A DNA stretch of 34,061 nt from an uncultured Pelagibacteraceae bacterium (GTDB lineage Bacteria > Pseudomonadota > Alphaproteobacteria > Pelagibacterales > AG-422-B15), in the NCBI GenBank assembly GCA_902525595.1, contig CABZHO010000008.1, positions 1-34,061 of the forward strand. Reading direction: 5' to 3'. The first letter of the stretch is position 1. Every line of letters starts with the position of its first letter. The notes under the pieces were generated by a model. It worked only from the letters and a program-made list of their open reading frames with translations. It was not told where the DNA came from and made no database searches. Position numbers and translations under genes: made by a program. Positions 9,270 to 18,699 of the stretch are shown here, one piece after another.

Positions 9270-9533
9270 ATGTCTGGTATTCAAGAGTCTAAAGATAAAT
9301 TCGATAATGCAATTGACAAACTTAGTGAAGAAATAGACAGACTGTCAAAAAAAGCCCTCAGAGTAGTTGATTTAGAAAATCAAAATGCAAAATTACAGGA
9401 AAATAATAATCACTTAGAAAATGAGATTAAAATTCTTAAGTCTGACTTCATGGAACTTAAGAATATTGCCGGCAATATTTCGTCTCAGCTTGACGAAAAT
9501 ATTTACACTATCAAAGACATACTGGACTCCTAA
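9270..9533 (+). CDS. Coiled-coil protein, DUF4164-like, upstream of zapA
   Basis: Short, highly charged coiled coil; genomic position directly upstream of zapA as in other alphaproteobacteria. Confidence 0.7.
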   Translation: MSGIQESKDKFDNAIDKLSEEIDRLSKKALRVVDLENQNAKLQENNNHLENEIKILKSDFMELKNIAGNISSQLDENIYTIKDILDS

Positions 9534-9535
9534 AA

Positions 9536-9898
9536 ATGCCTGAAATTATAGTCAATATAAACGATCAAGATTATGCTATTGTCTGTGATCCAGGTGAGGA
9601 AAATCACCTTAAACAGCTAAGTTCAAGAATAGATTTTAAAGTAAGAGAACTAACAAAAAGGTTCGGTAAAATTGGTGAGACTAGGCTGATGGTAATGGCG
9701 TCACTACTAATCGCAGATGAGATTCATGACCTAAATCAAAAATTGAAAATAAACTTAGAAAAAATAAACTCACTTGAAAACGATTTAAATACAAAAGAAA
9801 ATGTCATTTTGGATCAGCAAAAAGATAATGAAAAACATCTTGAAGCCGGAAATGAAAAGTTATCAGACCTTTTGTCTCGTTTATCACTGGTTAATTAA
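9536..9898 (+). CDS. zapA: Cell division protein ZapA
   Basis: MPEIIVNINDQDYAIVCDPGEENHLKQLSSRIDFKVRELTKRFGKIGETRLMVMASLLIADEI. Confidence 0.9.
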   Translation: MPEIIVNINDQDYAIVCDPGEENHLKQLSSRIDFKVRELTKRFGKIGETRLMVMASLLIADEIHDLNQKLKINLEKINSLENDLNTKENVILDQQKDNEKHLEAGNEKLSDLLSRLSLVN

Positions 9899-9924
9899 TT
9901 ACCAACAAAGTTCGACTCTAAGCA

Positions 9925-10497
9925 ATGACGAAAAGGGAAAGTCTTAGCGAAAAAAAAATATTAAGAAAATTTTTGACTAATCGAAGGTCAGAATTGAGTG
10001 TAATCTATGAGAGCAAAAATAACGCTCACATTCATCTACAACCATTGATACAGAATATAAAAAATGAAATTATTGGTACCTATATTAATTTCAGAAATGA
10101 ATTAGATACAAAAAAACTTAATCAATATTTAATAAAACAAAATATTAATATCGCACTACCCATCATAGATTTTGAAAATCAAGAAATGAATTTTTTTAAA
10201 TATGATGATAATACTGAATTAGTAAAAAATAAATACTGCATCCTTGAACCTAAATACCAAGAACAAATTATATTCCCAAAAAAAATATTAATTCCATTAC
10301 TAGGATATTCACTCAATGGCCAAAGACTTGGTTACGGAGGAGGTTATTACGATAAGTATTTTGCAAAGCATGGTGAGCGAGTACAAAAAATTGGACTTGG
10401 ATTTACATTTCAAGAAGTAAAAGATCTACCGACAGAAAAACATGATGTAAGACTGGATTGGATTTTGTCAGAGAAACATTTATATAAAGTTAGATGA
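9925..10497 (+). CDS. 5-formyltetrahydrofolate cyclo-ligase
   Basis: LIPLLGYSLNGQRLGYGGGYYDKYFA motif; located after zapA. Confidence 0.92.
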   Translation: MTKRESLSEKKILRKFLTNRRSELSVIYESKNNAHIHLQPLIQNIKNEIIGTYINFRNELDTKKLNQYLIKQNINIALPIIDFENQEMNFFKYDDNTELVKNKYCILEPKYQEQIIFPKKILIPLLGYSLNGQRLGYGGGYYDKYFAKHGERVQKIGLGFTFQEVKDLPTEKHDVRLDWILSEKHLYKVR

Positions 10498-11294
10498 AAA
10501 TAATATTTTTAGGTGATGTCATGGGTAGATCAGGCAGGCATGCACTGAGGGATCATTTGCCAGGCCTTATTGATGAACACCAAATAGATTTTGTAATTGC
10601 CAATGGTGAAAATTCTGCAGGAGGGTTTGGTATAACCGAGCCAATTTGTAAAGAACTTTATAGCTACGGTGTGAATGTTATTACAACTGGAAATCACTTA
10701 TGGGATCAGAAAGAGATAAGTAATTATATTGATAAGGACAATAAACTATTAAAACCATACAATTTTGCAGAAGGAACGCCAGGATTAGGTTTTAATACCT
10801 ACATAGATAAAAACGGAAAAAAAATTGCAGTGATTAATATAATGGGAAATTTATTTATGCGTTCTTGCGATAATGCTTTTTTTAAAGTCGAAGAAGTTCT
10901 TAAAAATATAGATACTCAAGATTTATCCTTTATTTTTGTAGATTTTCATGCTGAAGCAACAAGCGAAAAAATGGCTATGGGACATCATCTCGATGGGAGA
11001 GTAACAGCAGTTGTAGGGACTCACACCCATGTTCCAACAGCTGATGCAGTGATTATGGAGCATGGAACTGCGTTTCAAACAGATGCGGGGATGTGTGGAG
11101 ATTATGACTCAGTTATTGGTACAAAAAAAAATGAGTTTGTAAGAAAATTTGCAACTCAAGATACTGAAAGAAAACGTGTCCCTCCTGCAGATGGTGAGGG
11201 AACCTTGTGCGGCGTTATAATTGAGTCCAATAAAGAAAACTATTTAGCTCAAAGTATTATGCCAATTCGTATTGGTGGAAAAATTGGTATTTAG
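10494..11294 (+). CDS. TIGR00282-family metallophosphoesterase (YmdB-like)
   Basis: IFLGDVMGRSGR, VIANGENSAGGFGIT, TTGNHLWDQKEI, VDFHAEATSEK, VVGTHTHVPTAD. Confidence 0.94.
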   Translation: MKIIFLGDVMGRSGRHALRDHLPGLIDEHQIDFVIANGENSAGGFGITEPICKELYSYGVNVITTGNHLWDQKEISNYIDKDNKLLKPYNFAEGTPGLGFNTYIDKNGKKIAVINIMGNLFMRSCDNAFFKVEEVLKNIDTQDLSFIFVDFHAEATSEKMAMGHHLDGRVTAVVGTHTHVPTADAVIMEHGTAFQTDAGMCGDYDSVIGTKKNEFVRKFATQDTERKRVPPADGEGTLCGVIIESNKENYLAQSIMPIRIGGKIGI

Positions 11295-12038
11295 ATGGCA
11301 GGTCACTCAAAATTTAAAAACATCATGTATCGTAAGGGTGCCCAAGATAAAAAAAGAGCAAGTTTATTTTCAAAGTTATCAAAAGAGATTACAGTGGCTG
11401 CCAAATTAGGCTCACCTGATCCTGAACAGAATGCTCGTCTAAGATCAGCTATTCAGCTTGCTAAATCTTCAAGTTTCCCAAAGGAAAATATAGACAGAGC
11501 TATAAAAAAATCTTTGGATAAAGACACAGTTAATTACGATCAAATGAGATATGAAGGTTTTGGTCCCAATGGAACATCAATTATTGTTGAAGCACTGACT
11601 GATAATCGCAATAGAACTGCGTCAAATGTGAGATCTACGTTTCAAAAATTTGGTGGTTCAATGGGTGAAAGTGGTTCAGTATCTCATGCTTTTAATCATT
11701 ATGGATTTCTTCGTTATAATAAGAGCATTGCGATTGATGAAGAATTTTTCAATTATTCGATAGAGAATGGAGCGGAAGATTGTTTTTTAGATGAAGAAAC
11801 TTATGAAGCTGTTTGCACACCTGAGCAGTTGTCAAATTTTTATAGTATTCTTGAAAAAAAATATGGAGAACCAGTTTCATCAGGTTTTCAATGGAAGCCA
11901 ATTTCTTATATTAATATAGAAGGTGATAAACTTAAATCCCTCATTAATTTACTAAATGAACTAGATAATGATGAAGATGTTCAGCAAGTCTTTTCAAATT
12001 TTGAGGCAACAGATGAAGAATTAGCATTGTTTGCTTAA
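11295..12038 (+). CDS. yebC: YebC/PmpR family transcriptional/translational regulatory protein
   Basis: MAGHSKFKNIMYRKGAQDKKRASLFSKLSKEITVAAK..., FPKENIDRAIKK, TDNRNRTASNVRS, GGSMGESGSVS. Confidence 0.95.
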   Translation: MAGHSKFKNIMYRKGAQDKKRASLFSKLSKEITVAAKLGSPDPEQNARLRSAIQLAKSSSFPKENIDRAIKKSLDKDTVNYDQMRYEGFGPNGTSIIVEALTDNRNRTASNVRSTFQKFGGSMGESGSVSHAFNHYGFLRYNKSIAIDEEFFNYSIENGAEDCFLDEETYEAVCTPEQLSNFYSILEKKYGEPVSSGFQWKPISYINIEGDKLKSLINLLNELDNDEDVQQVFSNFEATDEELALFA

Positions 12039-12104
12039 TAAATTCACTTTCAAAAAAAAATATATGAATTAATCTTAGGTTATTAAGTAATTCTGATTCG
12101 CTTT

Positions 12105-12485
12105 ATGCCAGGTAGTTCTCCAAAAAGAAAAGGTGACGGTTATGAAAGAGAGCTCGCAAAATATTTCAATAAAAAAATTTTTGATGGTGAAGATAAAGTC
12201 CAACGAATGCCACTGTCTGGTGGTGGTGCGGTAAAATCTTCAGGTGGTAGTGATTTAAAGAATACACCTCATATTTATGTGGAAGCTAAAAGAACTGAAA
12301 AATTTAAAATTCACGAGTCCATGAGACAAGTCATTGATAACATAGAAATATCAAAGTCCGAATCTATGCCAGTTGTAATTACCCGAAGAAACCGAGAAGC
12401 TACAGGTGATTCACTGTGCATATTGAAACTGGATGATTTTATTGAACTGTATCGAATATTAATTGATAGCAAAAAGGGATCTTAG
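12105..12485 (+). CDS. PDDEXK-type nuclease, Holliday-junction-resolvase (Hjc)-like / phage-type putative endonuclease
   Basis: GDGYERELAKYF (helix Glu), RMPLSGGGAVKSSGGSDL (Asp), HIYVEAKRTEKFKIHESMRQ (ExK), MPVVITRRNREATGDSLCILKLDDFIELYR. Matches the E...D...ExK core and the C-terminal 'PVV..R.NR...L..DDF..L.' pattern common in this family. Confidence 0.75.
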   Translation: MPGSSPKRKGDGYERELAKYFNKKIFDGEDKVQRMPLSGGGAVKSSGGSDLKNTPHIYVEAKRTEKFKIHESMRQVIDNIEISKSESMPVVITRRNREATGDSLCILKLDDFIELYRILIDSKKGS

Positions 12486-12529
12486 GATTTGCCCTATTTA
12501 AGACAATATTTAACATTAGTTGAAGTTAT

Positions 12530-13234
12530 ATGGAAAATGAAGACCTGGTTAGTGTAAGTCAAGTAAATGACGAGTTTACTCTAATATCACTTTTTTTTAG
12601 AGCCGACATAGTAGTAAAACTAGTAATTTTAATTTTATTTGCTTCATCGATTTTATCGTGGACTATTATTATTCATAAAATACGATTATTCAGATTATTA
12701 AAAAGTATCAGTAAGCAATTTGAAGATGAATTCTGGTCAGGTCGTTCAATTAAAGAAATTACAAATAGCACTAAAGATTTACCTGACAGTCCAATTAAAT
12801 ACGTATTCTCCGAAGCTGTTGATGAGGTTGAAAAATCAAATAAAGAAACAACAAAAAAAATCGATAGTCTGATTGATCGCTTAAACCGAGTGATGGAAGC
12901 CGCTATTGACTATCAAAATGAAAAACTGTCTGAATATTTTAGCTATCTTGCAACAATTGGTGCTACCACGCCTTTTATTGGATTATTTGGAACAGTTTGG
13001 GGTATCATGAATTCCTTTCAGTCGATTGCAATATCTAGAAATACATCACTTGCAGTTGTTGCGCCAGGAATAGCTGAAGCATTATTTGCGACTGCACTAG
13101 GCTTGTTAGCCGCCATCCCTGCGGTTATAGCGTATAATATTTTCACCAGTCAAGTTAATGACGAAAACGCTCGGATGTATCGTTTTAAAGAACATTTTAA
13201 CGTTATTTTTTCTAGAGGCTTAAATACAAAATAA
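12530..13234 (+). CDS. tolQ: Tol-Pal system protein TolQ
   Basis: MotA/TolQ/ExbB domain: LATIGATTPFIGLFGTVWGIMNSFQSIA...VVAPGIAEALFATALGLLAAIPAVIAYN. Confidence 0.96.
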   Translation: MENEDLVSVSQVNDEFTLISLFFRADIVVKLVILILFASSILSWTIIIHKIRLFRLLKSISKQFEDEFWSGRSIKEITNSTKDLPDSPIKYVFSEAVDEVEKSNKETTKKIDSLIDRLNRVMEAAIDYQNEKLSEYFSYLATIGATTPFIGLFGTVWGIMNSFQSIAISRNTSLAVVAPGIAEALFATALGLLAAIPAVIAYNIFTSQVNDENARMYRFKEHFNVIFSRGLNTK

Positions 13235-13246
13235 AGAAAATTATTG

Positions 13247-13654
13247 ATGGTAGCACGTAATATCAGATCAAAACCTTTCAGCGATATAAATGTGACACCG
13301 TTTGTTGACGTAATGTTAGTTTTGCTGATTATTTTTATGGTAACCGCACCATTATTGACAGTAGGAGTTCAGGTTGATTTACCTGAAACAAACGCTGATA
13401 CTTTACAATCTGACAATGAGCCGCTTGAAGTAACAATAGACTCAAGTGGATTAATATTTATTCAAGAGACTGAAATTGGTCTTTCAGAGTTAATACCTAA
13501 AATGAAAGCAATTACTGAAAATAGGTTTGATACGAAAATTTATGTTAGGGGTGATGAGACAATCGATTACGGGCAAATTATGATGGTTTTAGGAGAATTA
13601 TCTGGATCAGGATTTTCGAAAGTTGCTCTGATTACGAAGCCATTAAGCAAATAG
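13247..13654 (+). CDS. tolR: Tol-Pal system protein TolR (ExbD family)
   Basis: FSDINVTPFVDVMLVLLIIFMVTAPLLTVGVQVDLPE. ATG at 13247 preferred over the TTG at 13244. Confidence 0.95.
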   Translation: MVARNIRSKPFSDINVTPFVDVMLVLLIIFMVTAPLLTVGVQVDLPETNADTLQSDNEPLEVTIDSSGLIFIQETEIGLSELIPKMKAITENRFDTKIYVRGDETIDYGQIMMVLGELSGSGFSKVALITKPLSK

Positions 13655-13670
13655 TTAATGCGATTATTAT

Positions 13671-14483
13671 ATGAGAATTTCTGTTTTAGGGTCAATTTTA
13701 CTTCACATTTTTATTCTTCTATTCACAATTTTATCATTGCCACTTTTTAATAATAATAATCTAGATATGCCACCTGTTATACAAATTGAATTAATTGAGA
13801 TAGCAGAAAAAACTAATATTCCTGAGATCAGTAAAAAAATTGAAGATCAGGAAAAACTGTTTGAAGAAAAAAAAGAGGAAACAAAGATTAATCAGCCTAT
13901 TCAAAAACCTAAAGAAGAAATATCAAATGAGAAGGTAAAAGATCCGAGTGAGTCAGAAAAAATTGAAAAAGCAAGAATAGAAGAAAAAATGTTACAAAAT
14001 ATGCCAGTGAGAAAGCCCGAGAACAAAAAAAAAGATAAATTTGATCCACTCAAATTAGCTGAATTAATTGATAAACAAAAAGATACTTTACAGAATAATC
14101 CTGAAGATATGGTGGAAAAAGATTATGAGGCCCTAGACTCAACTCCCAGTTTGGACAAACGATTAACACTCTCGGAGGAAGATGCAATTAGAGCTCAGTT
14201 CATGCAGTGCTGGAGCATTCCTCTTGGAATTCCATATGATGATACCATGGTTGTTAAAATTAAAATTTTTCTTAATACTGATGGCTCCCTGTTAAAACCA
14301 CCAGAGGTTGTTCAGCATGAAAGAATGAATAAACCAAGTGAAAAATACTTTAGAACTCTCGCTGAAAGTGCTTTGAGAGCTGTCAGAAGATGTGACCCAA
14401 TTAAAGTACCAGACCCTGAAAGATATAATAACTGGAAAAACCTACAGTTGAACTTTGATCCAAGGGAGATATTAAGAAGTTAG
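13671..14483 (+). CDS. tolA: TolA-like protein / cell envelope integrity protein
   Basis: N-terminal TM segment, long Lys/Glu-rich central region, C-terminal [32 protein letters not shown]; position between tolR and tolB. Confidence 0.88.
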   Translation: MRISVLGSILLHIFILLFTILSLPLFNNNNLDMPPVIQIELIEIAEKTNIPEISKKIEDQEKLFEEKKEETKINQPIQKPKEEISNEKVKDPSESEKIEKARIEEKMLQNMPVRKPENKKKDKFDPLKLAELIDKQKDTLQNNPEDMVEKDYEALDSTPSLDKRLTLSEEDAIRAQFMQCWSIPLGIPYDDTMVVKIKIFLNTDGSLLKPPEVVQHERMNKPSEKYFRTLAESALRAVRRCDPIKVPDPERYNNWKNLQLNFDPREILRS

Positions 14484-14485
14484 CT

Positions 14486-15808
14486 ATGAAAAAAATTTTT
14501 ATAATTTTATTTTTTATTCTTTTTTCATCAAAAGTATCACATGCAATTATTGAAATTGATATCACAGAGGGCAACAGAGAGCCATTACCAATTGCAATTA
14601 CAGAATTTTTTCATGATGACAATGACGAATTATTGAAAAATGATATACCAAACCGAATTCGTAAGGTAATTGCTGACGACTTAGAAAGAAGTGGTTTATT
14701 TGAATCACTTGATCAGAAGGCATTTATCCAACGAAACAAAGCCATGCACATAAGTCCACGTTTTGCTGATTGGAGATTAATTAAAGCCCAGGGATTATTG
14801 ACTGGAGATTTATCAATAGAAAATGAAAGATTAAGAGTAGAGTTTCGTTTATGGGACACCCTAGCTGAAAAAGAAATTGAGGGACTAGTTCTTATTACTA
14901 CAATTAATAATTGGCGAAGAATAAGTCACATGATAGCTGACAAAATCTATGAGAGATTAACGGGTGAGGAAGGGTACTTTGATACAAGAATTGTATATGT
15001 TGCAGAAGAAGGTCCAAAGAACAAGAGAATTAAAAAGCTTGCTATTATGGATCAAGATGGCGCCAATCATAAATTCTTAACAAGTGGAAAAGAATTAGTT
15101 TTAACACCTAGATTTAATCCGGTGCGACAGGAAATAACATATTTGTCATACTTTAAAAATTTACCGCGTGTTTATCTTTTAAATATACAGAATGGGATAC
15201 AGGAAGTTGTTGGTGATTTTCCTGGTATGACTTTCGCTCCTAGGTTTTCCCCTGATGGTAATAAAATCATAATGAGCTTAGCAAGAGATGGAAATTCTGA
15301 CATCTATGTAATGGATATGATTTCAAGAGTAGTAGAGAGACTTACGGACAGTCAAGCAATTGACACATCACCAAGTTATTCTCCTGATGGCAAAAAAATA
15401 ACTTTTAATTCTGATCGCGGAGGATCACAACAAATATATGTAATGGATAGCAATGGAAGAAATCAGAAGAGAATTTCTAAAGGAACAGGTAATTATGCAA
15501 CACCAGTTTGGTCACCAAGAGGTGATTTAATAGCCTTTACAAAGAATTTTCAAGGACAGTACTTCATTGGTGTAATGAGAACTGATGGCACAGGTGAAAG
15601 ACTTTTGACTGAAAATTGGTATCAAGAAGCACCATCCTGGTCTTCAAATGGAAGAGTTTTAATTTTTTATAGGGAAACAAAAGCTAACGATGCTGGAGAT
15701 GGCCATTCTTCATCTATTTGGTCAATTGATTTAACTGGCTTCAATGAACGAAAACTGGAAACCCCTTTAGACGCTTCCGACCCTTCGTGGTCGAAATTAA
15801 TACAATAG
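14486..15808 (+). CDS. tolB: Tol-Pal system beta-propeller protein TolB
   Basis: Signal peptide and WD40/TolB repeats: [54 protein letters not shown]. Confidence 0.96.
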   Translation: MKKIFIILFFILFSSKVSHAIIEIDITEGNREPLPIAITEFFHDDNDELLKNDIPNRIRKVIADDLERSGLFESLDQKAFIQRNKAMHISPRFADWRLIKAQGLLTGDLSIENERLRVEFRLWDTLAEKEIEGLVLITTINNWRRISHMIADKIYERLTGEEGYFDTRIVYVAEEGPKNKRIKKLAIMDQDGANHKFLTSGKELVLTPRFNPVRQEITYLSYFKNLPRVYLLNIQNGIQEVVGDFPGMTFAPRFSPDGNKIIMSLARDGNSDIYVMDMISRVVERLTDSQAIDTSPSYSPDGKKITFNSDRGGSQQIYVMDSNGRNQKRISKGTGNYATPVWSPRGDLIAFTKNFQGQYFIGVMRTDGTGERLLTENWYQEAPSWSSNGRVLIFYRETKANDAGDGHSSSIWSIDLTGFNERKLETPLDASDPSWSKLIQ

Positions 15809-15941
15809 TTAAAACTGTACATAATTTTCTGAAAAAACTCCTAAAATTTAACATATTTACAATAAATTTGGTCTAGACTTGTTTCACTTAAATGAATAGA
15901 GTATCAGCGGGCTTACAAAAATATTACGGGAGTACTTAATA

Positions 15942-16451
15942 ATGTCATTTAAATTTGAAAATTTCACTAAATATTTAGTGATTATGTTTACAGCTCTTTT
16001 TTTAGCTGCATGTGAAACCACGCCAAAAGATGATGCGTTGTCGTCAGCACCGTCAGCTGCAGTTGAAGTTGTTGATGGAGTATATGTTGGATCTGAAACA
16101 GTTGAAATGTTGGCTGTTGATGTGCCAGATAGAGTTTTCTTTGCTTATGATAGTTATTCATTAACTAATGCCGCTCAAGACACTCTCGCTAAGCAAGCCA
16201 AATGGCTTAAGGCAAATGGATCAGTCACAATAGCAATTGAGGGTCATGCCGATGAACGTGGAACAAGAGAATACAACTTAGCATTAGGCGATCGAAGAGC
16301 AAATGCAGCTAAGGATTACTTGATGACACAAGGAATTAGTTCAAGCAGAATTACCACGATCAGTTTTGGTAAAGAAAGACCAGTAAATAATGCTTCTAAT
16401 AATAAGGCCTGGGCTCAAAATAGAAGATCGGTTACTGTAAGAACTAATTAA
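15942..16451 (+). CDS. pal: Peptidoglycan-associated lipoprotein Pal
   Basis: Lipobox LFLAAC; OmpA-like FAYDSYSLTNAAQDTL...IEGHADERGTREYNLALGDRRANAAKDYL. Confidence 0.96.
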   Translation: MSFKFENFTKYLVIMFTALFLAACETTPKDDALSSAPSAAVEVVDGVYVGSETVEMLAVDVPDRVFFAYDSYSLTNAAQDTLAKQAKWLKANGSVTIAIEGHADERGTREYNLALGDRRANAAKDYLMTQGISSSRITTISFGKERPVNNASNNKAWAQNRRSVTVRTN

Positions 16452-16465
16452 TCAGTCTCTATCGC

Positions 16466-16508
16466 CTTTTTTTGGACAAAAAAGTAAGTTTAATCTAAAC
16501 AGATTAAA
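16466..16508 (+). promoter_or_regulatory. Two tandem hairpins between pal and cpoB
   Basis: CTTTTTT-TGGAC-AAAAAAG (16466-16484) and TTTAATCT-AAAC-AGATTAAA (16489-16508), the latter ending 3 nt before the ATG at 16512. Confidence 0.5.
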
Positions 16509-16511
16509 TTG

Positions 16512-17537
16512 ATGTATAAATGTATTTACATATTTTTTGTAAGCTTAATTTTTTTTGCTAATTTTAACCTATATTCAATAGCAGAGGACTTAAATATTGA
16601 GAATCTAATTGAACGTCTCAATACAATTGAAAACCGTATAAAAGTTTTGGAAAAAGCAACGTTTAGTAAAACAACTCCAGATTTTAATAACAATGTCAGT
16701 CTTGATGACTACCAATCAATCATTACGAAACAATCAATTCAAATTTCAGAGTTACAGAATGAAATACAATTTTTAACTGCAAAAGTAGAAGAGATGATAT
16801 TCACAATGCAATTAACGGTTAATAATTTTAATACATTCAGAGAAGATACAGAATTTAGATTCACAGATATTAATAATAAAACAGAAAATATTGAAAAAAA
16901 TCAGAAAAGTGCCGAAAGTAATTTTTTATTTCCTGAGCAAGAAACACTTACAGCAACCAATCAGGCTGAATTACAACCCAAGTCTCTTGGCACTATTCAG
17001 GTGGTTCAGGATGAAAATCAAAATTCGCCATTTGAAATTAAAAAACCTGAAGATAATGCAGAACAAGAAATTATTGGAACAATAGCTCAAGATAACATTG
17101 TTATGTTAGAACAACAACAACCAGTATTAAACATTCTCCCGGAGGGAGATGAATTAGGGCAATATGAATATGCTATGAATTTATTAAAACAAGGCGATTA
17201 CATTACTGCAGAACAAGCTTTTGTTGAGTTTATTTCTATTGGTGAAGACAGTGATTTACTAAGTAATTCAAATTTTTGGCTAGCTGAAACGTATTATGTC
17301 AGGGAAAATTATAAAGAAGCTGCAAAGAATTATTTAAATTTATATCAGGCATACCCAGAAACAGCAAAAGCCCCAAATGCCCTGCTAAAATTAGGTATTT
17401 CGTTAGTCAATATGGGAGAGTTAGAGCAAGGCTGTATAACTTTTACACAACTACGAGATGTATTTCCTAATGCCAAATCATCGATAATAGAAAGAGGTAA
17501 TATGGAGATTGAAAAAAATAGCTGTGAAACTAATTAA
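16512..17537 (+). CDS. cpoB: Tol-Pal system protein YbgF/CpoB
   Basis: Signal peptide, coiled-coil N-terminus, C-terminal TPR: EYAMNLLKQGDYITAEQAFVEFI...NFWLAETYYVRENYKEAAKNYLNLYQAYPETAKAPNALLKLG. ATG at 16512 preferred over the TTG at 16509. Confidence 0.9.
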   Translation: MYKCIYIFFVSLIFFANFNLYSIAEDLNIENLIERLNTIENRIKVLEKATFSKTTPDFNNNVSLDDYQSIITKQSIQISELQNEIQFLTAKVEEMIFTMQLTVNNFNTFREDTEFRFTDINNKTENIEKNQKSAESNFLFPEQETLTATNQAELQPKSLGTIQVVQDENQNSPFEIKKPEDNAEQEIIGTIAQDNIVMLEQQQPVLNILPEGDELGQYEYAMNLLKQGDYITAEQAFVEFISIGEDSDLLSNSNFWLAETYYVRENYKEAAKNYLNLYQAYPETAKAPNALLKLGISLVNMGELEQGCITFTQLRDVFPNAKSSIIERGNMEIEKNSCETN

Positions 17538-18609
17538 GCCGGTTAATTATAGAAATATTAAAAACATCAATCCAGATGATTTCTATAAAAAAATGGAGAA
17601 ACTAGGAATTGATAAAAGTTTTGTTGTGGCTACTTCAGGTGGGCCAGATAGCTTAGCGCTAATGTTCTTAGCTAAAGGATATGCGATAAAAAAAAAAATT
17701 AAACTTTTTATATTCTGCTTTAATCACGGATTAAGAAAAGAGTCTATAGATGAAGTAAATTGGCTAAAAAAAATTGCAAAAAAAGAAAACATTAACTTTG
17801 CTACAAAAACTCTTAAGAAAAAAATAGATGGCTCAGATATATTATCTCAAGCTAGAAAAGTGAGATATGAAGAAATTGTTAATTTTTGTAATACAAAAAA
17901 AATTAAATATTTATTAACGGCACATCATCTTGATGATGAAATTGAAAATTTTTTAATGAGGCTTATTAGAGGAAGTGGCCTAAGAGGCCTTTCATCGCTT
18001 AAAGAGAAATCTAGATTTAAAAATTCTAACATATTCATAATTAGACCTCTTTTATCTTATCCAAAGAAAATGCTGATAAAATATTTAGCAAAAATTAAAC
18101 AAAATTATGTTTATGATATAACAAATAAAAATATTTTATTCGACCGCTCTCGAATTAGAAAATTATCAAATGAATTAATAAATGAGGGGTTAGATAAAAA
18201 AAGATTGAGTAGTGTATTTAATAATTTAAAAAGTGCTGAAAATGCTATTAATGTCACAGTAGACAAATTTCTTATTAAAAATATTATTAAAAAAAATAAC
18301 AATAGTATTTCAATTAATCAAAGAAAATTCATGATACAACCAAAAGAAATTCAACATAGGGTTATTGTCAAATTATGCCGGCTAATTGGTATGAATGATA
18401 AAAAACCAAGATCAAGCTCTGTCAATCGCCTTATTAATAATTTTCAGGATAAAAAATTTACAAAATTGACACTTAACGGCTGTATATTTCAAGCTCAGAA
18501 AAATAATATCCAAATCTTAACTGAAAAAAGAAGCCGTGCTAAAAGTAAATTAGACCTAGCAAAGTTGTTTAATAATAAGGAATGGCCTGAATTAATTAGG
18601 CATTTTTAG
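17509..18609 (+). CDS. tilS: tRNA(Ile)-lysidine synthase TilS
   Basis: PP-loop VVATSGGPDSLALMFLA, CFNHGLRKES, LLTAHHLDDEIENFLMRLIRGSGLRGL. The start is uncertain: TTG at 17509 overlaps cpoB; an in-frame ATG lies at 17593. Confidence 0.93.
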   Translation: MKKIAVKLIKPVNYRNIKNINPDDFYKKMEKLGIDKSFVVATSGGPDSLALMFLAKGYAIKKKIKLFIFCFNHGLRKESIDEVNWLKKIAKKENINFATKTLKKKIDGSDILSQARKVRYEEIVNFCNTKKIKYLLTAHHLDDEIENFLMRLIRGSGLRGLSSLKEKSRFKNSNIFIIRPLLSYPKKMLIKYLAKIKQNYVYDITNKNILFDRSRIRKLSNELINEGLDKKRLSSVFNNLKSAENAINVTVDKFLIKNIIKKNNNSISINQRKFMIQPKEIQHRVIVKLCRLIGMNDKKPRSSSVNRLINNFQDKKFTKLTLNGCIFQAQKNNIQILTEKRSRAKSKLDLAKLFNNKEWPELIRHF

Positions 18610-18699
18610 CTTAATTATTGATTTTATTTGAGAATTAAATGATATTTAAACTTGCATGCTAAAAAATAGTTATTACTTATAAATATATAATAAAAAAAT

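Noticed and set aside
16891-17085. 64-aa plus-strand ORF in another frame within cpoB
   Set aside because: Embedded out of frame in a clear CDS; Lys/Leu-rich translation typical of AT-rich frame noise.
18651-18680. Possible RpoH-type promoter upstream of ftsH (CTTGCA ... CTTAT)
   Set aside because: The spacing between TTG and CTTAT is 21 nt, longer than the usual heat-shock promoter spacing; not convincing without transcription start data.
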